The notes under the pieces were generated by a model that saw only the letters and a program-made list of their open reading frames with translations, had not been told where the DNA came from and searched no databases. This document shows, piece after piece, positions 53,494 through 58,850 of a stretch of 58,850 nucleotides of DNA (positions within the stretch are counted from its first letter, which is position 1; the number at the start of each line of letters is the position of its first letter). The stretch is from Candidatus Poribacteria bacterium (GTDB taxonomy: Bacteria; Poribacteria; WGA-4E; WGA-3G): contig PYIY01000195.1 of assembly GCA_003635195.1 (NCBI GenBank), forward strand, positions 77,961 to 136,810, in the 5' to 3' direction. The position numbers and the translations under genes were made by a program.

Positions 53494-54312
53494 CTAATAC
53501 TTGACCTTCACCTCAGCCCAAGTGATTGTCATCTTGTCAGCAGGATCAATCCCTAAGGCTGAATGCATACCGTCCAACATCAATTCAATGTCCGCTTGCT
53601 CCAAAGCAACATCGAAGATTACAACCTCGTCAATAGTTGCTGCACCAAAGCGATTGCCACCGCAACAGTCATCAAATCCGATATTAACGGGACCGCTGTC
53701 GGCATCAATAGGATTCTTGGCGATATCCATTGTGCTCGCTTCTTCAGCATCAATATAGATAGCCCACTTACCGGTCTTACTATCAAAAGTGGTTGTGTAC
53801 ATGTGCCACTTCGTAATATCATCAGTGCCAACATTACCGTCATTCCAACCGCCGGGTTTATTCCAGCAGCCGCCATTGCAAATGGGCCAAGCAACATTCT
53901 TCGTCCCTGCGTTCGGATGGATAATATAGGCGTTCCGCTTTTCAACCATCCAACCGTGCTGATTCCAAGTGTCGCCCGCGCTCTTCGCCCACGCCGAGAC
54001 TGTAATTGCTTTGGTTGGATTATCATGCCCCGGGATCTGAACGTAAGCAGATTTCCCATCAAATTCAAGTGCCTGCCCGAACTGACCCTTAACCCATTTC
54101 GGTTTACCTTCAAACTCACCATCCAGTCCATTTCCGGTCTCATCGGTTGCGACATTCCCCTTGCCTTCATCAAAAAGCCACATCCCGACAATCGTATCAG
54201 GGTCAATCTCGGCTGAAGCAGTGGAATTGATCAGAATGCTAACCGCAAAGAGACATGTAAACACGGCACTCAAAAGCCCAAATCTTCCAGAGAAAACAGA
54301 GCTGAAATTCAT
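53494..54312 (-). CDS. Exported LamG-domain protein with C-terminal KMxxTW tag, copy 1
   Basis: 272 residues. A signal peptide (LLSAVFTCLFAVSILINSTASA) is followed by a LamG/concanavalin domain starting VGMWLFDEGKGNVATDETGN, with QALEFDGKSAYVQIPG and FDSKTGKWAIYIDAEE. The C-terminus is IDPADKMTITWAEVKVKY. It is nearly identical to the gene at 54535, so the pair arose by recent tandem duplication. GGAGG is upstream. Probably binds glycans at the cell surface. Confidence 0.82.
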   Translation of the reverse strand: MNFSSVFSGRFGLLSAVFTCLFAVSILINSTASAEIDPDTIVGMWLFDEGKGNVATDETGNGLDGEFEGKPKWVKGQFGQALEFDGKSAYVQIPGHDNPTKAITVSAWAKSAGDTWNQHGWMVEKRNAYIIHPNAGTKNVAWPICNGGCWNKPGGWNDGNVGTDDITKWHMYTTTFDSKTGKWAIYIDAEEASTMDIAKNPIDADSGPVNIGFDDCCGGNRFGAATIDEVVIFDVALEQADIELMLDGMHSALGIDPADKMTITWAEVKVKY

Positions 54313-54421
54313 TTTTACCTCCTTTAGCGTATTCTTCGTTGGATGCGTGAATACAGCACCAACTTGCTACACTACTTTTACAGTACTTTATCAATATAGG
54401 CTTGCAAGTCGCTCGAATATT

Positions 54422-54529
54422 TTATAGTAGATCTCGTAATTACTTACACACTCAACATCGGTGCGGTTAGGAAACCGCACCTACCGGGGGAAACCGAAAG
54501 TGTGTATTTATTTTTGGAATTTACTATAA
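54422..54529. mobile_element. MITE-like element, copy 2 (TTATAGTAG ends)
   Basis: 108 bp bounded by TTATAGTAG (54422-54430) and TTACTATAA (54521-54529). It shares terminal sequences with 43432-43550 but carries a different inner palindrome: GGTGCGGTT-AGGA-AACCGCACC (54460-54481). It sits between the duplicated LamG genes. Confidence 0.7.
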
Positions 54530-54534
54530 AATCC

Positions 54535-55359
54535 CTAATACTTGACCTTCACCTCTGCCCAAGTGGTTGTCATCTTGTCAGCAGGATCAACCCCTAAGGC
54601 TGAATGCATACCGTCTAGCATCGACTCAATGTCCTCTTGCTCCAAAGCGACATCAAAGATTACAACCTCGTCGATAGCCCCTGCCCCAAAGCGATTGCCA
54701 CCGCAACAGTCATCAAATCCGATATTGACGGGACCGCTGTCGGCATCAATGGGAGTCTTGGCGATATCCATTGTGCTCACTTCTTCGGCATCAATATAGA
54801 TAGCCCACTTACCGGTCTTACTATCAAAGGTGGTTGTGTACAGGTGCCATTTGGTAATATCATCAGTGCCAACATTACCGTCATTCCAATGACCGGGTTT
54901 ATTCCAGCAGCCGCCATTGCAAATGGGCCACGCGACATTCTTTGTCCCGCTGTTAGGATGGATGATATAGGCGTTCCGTTTTTCAACTATCCAACCGGGT
55001 TGGTTCCAAGTGTCGCCCGCGCTTTTCGCCCAAGCTGAGACCGTGATTGCTTTGGTTGGATTATCATGCCCCGGGATCTGAACGTAAGCGGATTTTCCAT
55101 CAAATTCAAGTGCCTGCCCGAACTGACCTTTAACCCACTTCGGCTTACCTTTGAACTCACCATCCAGTCCATTTCCGGTCTCATCGGTTGCGACATTCCC
55201 CTTGCCTTCATCAAAAAGCCACATCCCGACAATTGTATCAGGATCAATCTCGGCTGAAATGGTGGAAATGAATAGAACGCCAAAAGAAAAGAGGCTGAAA
55301 CATGTAAGCGTTATACTCGAAAGCCAGAACTTTCGAGAAAAAATAACATTGAAATTCAT
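54535..55359 (-). CDS. Exported LamG-domain protein with C-terminal KMxxTW tag, copy 2
   Basis: 274 residues from the ATG at 55359 (GGAGG 5 nt upstream); this start aligns with the paralogue's MNF. The signal peptide has diverged (ITLTCFSLFSFGVLFISTISA), while the LamG domain is almost the same as in copy 1. The C-terminus is VDPADKMTTTWAEVKVKY. Faster change in the signal peptide than in the mature part suggests selection or gene conversion on the binding domain. Confidence 0.82.
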   Translation of the reverse strand: MNFNVIFSRKFWLSSITLTCFSLFSFGVLFISTISAEIDPDTIVGMWLFDEGKGNVATDETGNGLDGEFKGKPKWVKGQFGQALEFDGKSAYVQIPGHDNPTKAITVSAWAKSAGDTWNQPGWIVEKRNAYIIHPNSGTKNVAWPICNGGCWNKPGHWNDGNVGTDDITKWHLYTTTFDSKTGKWAIYIDAEEVSTMDIAKTPIDADSGPVNIGFDDCCGGNRFGAGAIDEVVIFDVALEQEDIESMLDGMHSALGVDPADKMTTTWAEVKVKY

Positions 55360-55371
55360 TATAACCTCCAT

Positions 55372-55645
55372 TTGTGCAATTCAAGCACTTCTACCTACAC
55401 ATATAAGCGATTTATCCAAATATAGCGACCACAGACTAAGGCATAAAACGCTTAAAATACCAATATATTTATCCTATCAGATTCGATGGTACATGTCAAG
55501 TGAAAAATGAAACTTTCAGAAATACTTAGTTTTCAGGTGTCAGTAATCAGCAGTCAAGGCAAGTTGCTCCTCGAAAAAAGGACTCGTGAGTGAAAAATCG
55601 AAATTACGGAAGGACTGAATGACGCTGCTATATTCTAAAAAAGCG
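55372..55645. other. Intergenic region between divergent genes
   Basis: AT-rich sequence with CAGGTGTCAGTAATCAGCAG near 55535, a weak member of the GTTATCAGT repeat class. I see no gene in it. The promoter for the next gene follows. Confidence 0.4.
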
Positions 55646-55674
55646 TTGACATCAAAGCAAGTTTCGCCTATAAT
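55646..55674 (+). promoter_or_regulatory. Perfect sigma70-type promoter
   Basis: TTGACA (55646-55651), 17 bp, TATAAT (55669-55674). A start near 55681 gives a short leader to the ATG at 55708, which has AGGA upstream. Confidence 0.85.
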
Positions 55675-55707
55675 GTCCTCATATATTTTAACATAAGTAG
55701 GAAAACG

Positions 55708-56877
55708 ATGAAGGCGATAGGATTCATTATTTTACTTTTGAACTTTGGTGTGCTGCCCTTGTTTGGGCAATCGGTAGCGTTAGGAAACCAGCAGAGTGAT
55801 AGCCTGCAATTACGCCCCGATTTCAGACCTGAAAATCTCGCGAACGACACGCTCATTGCACAGGGTTTAACAGCGCAAGAATCAGATTTTCAGACGAAAA
55901 CCGAGTCAGGGCAGTCAACGCAAGAAGATAGTGCTGAACCTGCAGGTGCAGAACCGACTTCGGGAGAAGTTCCTAATATGCCGACGCAGCAAACTGAGAG
56001 TGTCAATTCGGAGAATGGTGAAACCGTTGGAGAAACAGATGTGCAGTGGGAAAAGAGGCGGCGGGTGCTCAAAATCGTCAACGACTATGAATTGGCAGCG
56101 GGTGAGATATTAACAAGCCTCATTATGATTGCGGGTGACGCAAAGTTAGAAGGGAGCGTTACCGAAAACGTTGTAGTACTCGGTGGAAACGTTGAACTCA
56201 CACCAAGTGCCAAGGTGAATGGAACACTTTATATTATTGGCGGAGCGGTTACAGGAAACATAGAGAAAGCAGAGAATCTTCAGGTAAGTAATCGCTGGCA
56301 GATGATTCCGGCGGCAGTGAAGCTTGTGATGCATCCGTGGACCCTCTGGAAAATTAGCAAAGAGACGGATCTTCGATTGATGATCATTAAGTTTATCCTT
56401 TTTCTCTTTATGTATCTGTTAGTGGTCGCAATATTTCCAAGACCGATAAACACAGTCAGTGAACTATTGACACATCGACCGATTGGGAGTATACTATTTA
56501 GCGCCTTGGTGTTAGTTGTAATACCGCTGACGCTTGCGCTGCTGACGTTGTCAATTATTGGTGTTCCATTTATGTTGTTAGGGGTATCGGTTCTACTGCC
56601 GTTAGCGATCTGTGGTAAAGCAGCGATCTTCGTGACGCTCGGCGGAACCCTCTTTTCAGGTCGATTGAAACCGCTCGCGGTAATTTTCGGTTATATCCTC
56701 TACTTTATGGCGACGGCACTGCCATACATTGATTGGATAACGTTTCTCGTTGTCAATACCATCGGCATTGGGATCTGCCTACTGAGCGGCATCAGCATGA
56801 TGAGACCACAGGACCGGCGGAGAAACGCATCCCTGCTCCCCGGTAGTGAGTGGAGTCCGCGGTCAGAAAGAGTGTAG
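55708..56877 (+). CDS. Bactofilin-like domain plus membrane helices
   Basis: 389 residues. A signal peptide (IIFKLL-like start, IGFIILLLNFGVLPLFGQS) is followed by a polar linker rich in Q, T, S and E (residues 25-115). Then comes a short beta-helix of the polymer-forming type (AKLEGSVTENVVVLGGNVELTPSAKVNGTLYIIGG). The C-terminal half has four or five helices. Similar proteins are annotated as polymer-forming cytoskeletal membrane proteins. The stop is 5 bp before the VWA gene, so both are one operon. Confidence 0.7.
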   Translation: MKAIGFIILLLNFGVLPLFGQSVALGNQQSDSLQLRPDFRPENLANDTLIAQGLTAQESDFQTKTESGQSTQEDSAEPAGAEPTSGEVPNMPTQQTESVNSENGETVGETDVQWEKRRRVLKIVNDYELAAGEILTSLIMIAGDAKLEGSVTENVVVLGGNVELTPSAKVNGTLYIIGGAVTGNIEKAENLQVSNRWQMIPAAVKLVMHPWTLWKISKETDLRLMIIKFILFLFMYLLVVAIFPRPINTVSELLTHRPIGSILFSALVLVVIPLTLALLTLSIIGVPFMLLGVSVLLPLAICGKAAIFVTLGGTLFSGRLKPLAVIFGYILYFMATALPYIDWITFLVVNTIGIGICLLSGISMMRPQDRRRNASLLPGSEWSPRSERV

Positions 56878-56882
56878 CCAAC

Positions 56883-57890
56883 ATGCAATTAGCATCTCCC
56901 TTCTTTTTAATTTTCCTTATCGCAATCCCTCTGCTGTTTATTGCTTCCCGATGGCTGCAGAAACGGACAATCATTCCGGTTGTGCGTTTTTCTGATTTTA
57001 ATCACGGCTTTGCAGCTGGCGTTCAGAAGATGCGACGGACCTTCTCGGTTAGAGCGCTACCTATCCTGAGAGTTTTGAGATTCATCGTCCTCGCGCTACT
57101 GATCGTTACGCTCGCCCGTCCGCAACTCTCTGAAAGTCAAGCGTATAGATTAGCGGAGGGAATTGATATTCTCTTAGCCCTCGACATCTCAGAGAGCATG
57201 CGGGCAGAGGATTTTGAGGGAGCAAATCGCATCCAAACCGCCAAATCGGTCATCAACGACTTTTTGACACATCGCGAAAACGATCGCATCGGTCTGGTCG
57301 TTTTTGCTGGCGAAAGTTTCACACTCTGCCCGCTCACATTAGATTATCCAGTATTGGCAGAATTGCTTAGCGATGTAAAACTTGGGCAGCTGGAGGACGG
57401 AACGGCGATCGGCGATGCCCTGGCGACTGCTATACATCGGTTACGCGTCTCGGAATCGAAAACGAAGATCGTTATCTTTCTGACCGATGGTGAGAATAAC
57501 GCTGGAAGTATTGCGCCCAAAACAGCAGCATCGCTCGCAGCATCCGATGGGATTAAGGTTTATACCATTGGTATGGGGAAAGAAGGAGGGGCGCGTATTC
57601 CTTACGCGGATACAACATTCGGCAAACGGTACCGAGAAGTTTTAACCTATCTCGATGAGAATACGCTAAAACTGATTGCCAGTACAACAGGCGGCAGTTA
57701 TTTCCGCGCGACAGATTTGCAATCGCTGAAACAGATCTATACAGAAATTGACAGGTTTGAAAAGACGAAATTTGAGGTAGCCAATGCTATCGTTCGTAAA
57801 GAATTAGCAGGATATTTCCTGATACCGACAATATTACTGTTGGGGATCGAAATTCTATTGAGCAATACAGTTTTACGGAAGATTCCTTGA
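56883..57890 (+). CDS. VWA-domain membrane protein (BatA-like)
   Basis: 335 residues from the ATG at 56883, since MQLASPFFLIFLIAIPLLF is the typical BatA opening; an earlier ATG at 56850 lies inside the previous gene. Two N-terminal helices precede the VWA domain with an intact metal site (ALDISESMRAED, D-x-S-x-S, and FLTDGENNAG). A last helix (GYFLIPTILLLGIEILLS) closes the protein. BatA proteins belong to aerotolerance operons with MoxR ATPases, not seen here. Confidence 0.9.
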   Translation: MQLASPFFLIFLIAIPLLFIASRWLQKRTIIPVVRFSDFNHGFAAGVQKMRRTFSVRALPILRVLRFIVLALLIVTLARPQLSESQAYRLAEGIDILLALDISESMRAEDFEGANRIQTAKSVINDFLTHRENDRIGLVVFAGESFTLCPLTLDYPVLAELLSDVKLGQLEDGTAIGDALATAIHRLRVSESKTKIVIFLTDGENNAGSIAPKTAASLAASDGIKVYTIGMGKEGGARIPYADTTFGKRYREVLTYLDENTLKLIASTTGGSYFRATDLQSLKQIYTEIDRFEKTKFEVANAIVRKELAGYFLIPTILLLGIEILLSNTVLRKIP

Positions 57891-57919
57891 CCTACTGCCA
57901 CAAGCGGAATATGTTAGAC

Positions 57920-58063
57920 AGGACTTACGCAAACTGAGAAAAATATTGGACATGACGCAAAAAGTAGGAATCAACCCCTAAATCCCCCTTATCAGGGACT
58001 TTAAGACGGAATGCGTAAGTCCTACAAGTATAGAAATCATGTCAACTATTTTGCGTAAGTCCT
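57920..58063. mobile_element. MITE-like insertion with AGGACTTACGCAAA ends
   Basis: AGGACTTACGCAAA (57920-57933) is perfectly inverted at 58050-58063 (TTTGCGTAAGTCCT). An inner TGCGTAAGTCCT at 58012-58023 marks an alternative 104-bp end. These ends are typical of small elements mobilised by IS transposases in many bacteria. There is no coding capacity. Confidence 0.75.
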
Positions 58064-58068
58064 AATTA

Positions 58069-58217
58069 ACAATCCGACAGAATCTTTGCGAGACATTATT
58101 CGTGCAGGTTCAAAATTTGATGAGAAGACGAGGGAAACCTTCCGAACAAAGTTTAGTACGGAAGACACGCTGCCGGGCTTCTGGGAAGAGGTTTACAATT
58201 TTTATGATGAGGGATAG
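58069..58217 (+). pseudogene. 3' remnant of a gene next to the MITE-like insertion
   Basis: A frame with no usual start codon reads NNPTESLRDIIRAGSKFDEK and then STEDTLPGFWEEVYNFYDEG, ending at TAG directly before the next ATG. It has protein-like composition and begins at the edge of the inverted repeat, so the 5' part was probably lost when the element inserted. Family unknown. Confidence 0.45.
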
Positions 58218-58850
58218 ATGTATCTTAGAAAACTTTTGTTATGTTTACTGTTCTTGTTGGGGTTTGCAGCTGTGAGTGAGCTGTCCGCAGAACCGCCAAT
58301 TGAAGTGATTTATCTGAATCCGTCAGATGTCAAAATACCGAGTCAAGAGGATCTTGATTCTATTATAGAGTTGATGGAAACGGTTCAATCTTTTTTTGCA
58401 TCAGAAATGGATAAACACGGCTTTGGTCGAAAAACCTTTGATTTTGATCCTGATATAGTAGTGATAGATGCTAAGTTAAAACTAAGCCAGTATACTTCTG
58501 TTCAAATTCATAGAGAAATATCTCTAATAGAATGGGGTTTACAGAACCAGATATATGTTGTATTTTTGGGTGGAGCAACAGGGGGTGTTGAACCAGGGGC
58601 ATCAGCTGTATCAAAGCCATTATGTGTTTTACCCGCTGATTTAAAAGATTGTAATAGCATGATAGTTGTTCCAGCTAATAATGATCGACTTCTCGAAGTA
58701 TTATTGGCACATGAGCTTGGACATTCTTTTAGTTTATTTGAACACGCTCCAACTCGTTTAATTGGTAATCGTATAGATATAATGTATGCACCTCTACATG
58801 TAATTCCGGGAGTTAAAGAACATCTGAAGAATTATGTCCTAAGTCGTAAG
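58218..58850 (+). CDS. Exported zinc metalloprotease, 3' end outside window
   Basis: 211 codons are visible, open to the right edge. A signal peptide (LRKLLLCLLFLLGFAAVSE) precedes a mature part with HELGH (H165-H169) in LLAHELGHSFSLFEHAP and a possible third ligand H176. A Met-turn-like DIMYAP follows 14 residues later. Together these suggest a metzincin-type protease, though the third-His spacing is one longer than the standard motif. The ATG follows the preceding stop directly. Base composition is more AT-rich than in the rest of the window, which may mean transfer. Confidence 0.75.
   Translation, partial: MYLRKLLLCLLFLLGFAAVSELSAEPPIEVIYLNPSDVKIPSQEDLDSIIELMETVQSFFASEMDKHGFGRKTFDFDPDIVVIDAKLKLSQYTSVQIHREISLIEWGLQNQIYVVFLGGATGGVEPGASAVSKPLCVLPADLKDCNSMIVVPANNDRLLEVLLAHELGHSFSLFEHAPTRLIGNRIDIMYAPLHVIPGVKEHLKNYVLSRK

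Noticed and set aside
53563..54216. Long plus-strand frame opposite the LamG gene
   Set aside because: The LamG gene has signal peptide, domain and ribosome site; the opposite frame is a by-product of its codon use and recurs opposite the paralogue.
1..58850. Alternative genetic code with UGA as a sense codon
   Set aside because: Many genes here end at UGA without homology beyond it, for example the DUF6785 gene at 29430-29432 and the cytochrome at 50172-50174.
1..58850. tRNA or rRNA genes
   Set aside because: No sequence with tRNA cloverleaf signals or rRNA similarity was recognised on either strand by reading; a tRNAscan run would settle it.

Overview
The window most resembles a member of Candidatus Poribacteria or a close relative. 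This is inferred from gene content, not from a marker gene. It holds four phytanoyl-CoA dioxygenase (PhyH) family proteins, three formylglycine sulfatases, LamG or jelly-roll exported proteins, a 5'-nucleotidase-like protein with a NYPNPFNP-type C-terminal sorting domain, DUF6785 and DUF4175 membrane proteins, and many short palindromic repeats. UGA is a normal stop in most genes, but at three places it is best read as selenocysteine (Sec).

Layout. 1-3491 (-): overlapping transporter operon (fused TRAP permease, DUF3311 protein, sodium:solute symporter running off the left edge). 3818-4690 (-): GNAT acetyltransferase. 5375-11576 (-): three ABC permeases with no ATPase gene nearby, interrupted by an IS200/IS605-type element with an intact tnpB. 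12017-12296 (+): a perfect sigma70-type promoter followed by three tandem 72-nt units that look like a structured RNA. 12312-14776 (-): cydAB. 15005-18004: PhyH and Gfo/Idh/MocA genes. 18143-19771 (+): exported tandem peroxiredoxin with two Sec codons, then a PAP2-like membrane protein. 20759-25466 (+): housekeeping block yebC, ruvC, ruvA, ruvB, queA, yajC. 25608-30560: IolB-like protein, Maf, DUF6785 protein, D-threonine aldolase-like enzyme. 30588-39152: three sulfatases around the 5'-nucleotidase family protein, plus a small frameshifted gene. 39205-43340: exported jelly-roll proteins and PhyH enzymes, one lacking the iron-binding Asp. 43596-48857 (-): PPK2, DUF4175, Yip1. 49039-52475 (-): Sec-containing TlpA-like protein, cytochrome c, transketolase. 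52555-55359 (-): acidic TPR protein and two near-identical LamG proteins. 55708-58850 (+): bactofilin-like membrane protein, BatA-type VWA protein, a MITE-like insertion, a gene remnant and a truncated metalloprotease.

How it fits together. The sulfatases, TRAP and SSS transporters, Gfo/Idh/MocA oxidoreductase, IolB-like protein and exported binding proteins suggest a heterotroph using sulfated or polyol-type organic matter. cydAB and the selenoprotein redox enzymes suggest handling of low oxygen and peroxide stress in the cell envelope. 

The most notable items are: (1) the double-Sec PrxQ-PrxQ fusion, with a hairpin at the same distance after each UGA; (2) a Sec thioredoxin-like protein with a shortened U-x-C motif; (3) a promoter-driven array of three pseudoknot-capable RNA units whose substitutions keep base pairing; (4) a tnpB leader with the same predicted fold topology and promoter type; and (5) a C-terminal signature shared by four exported proteins.
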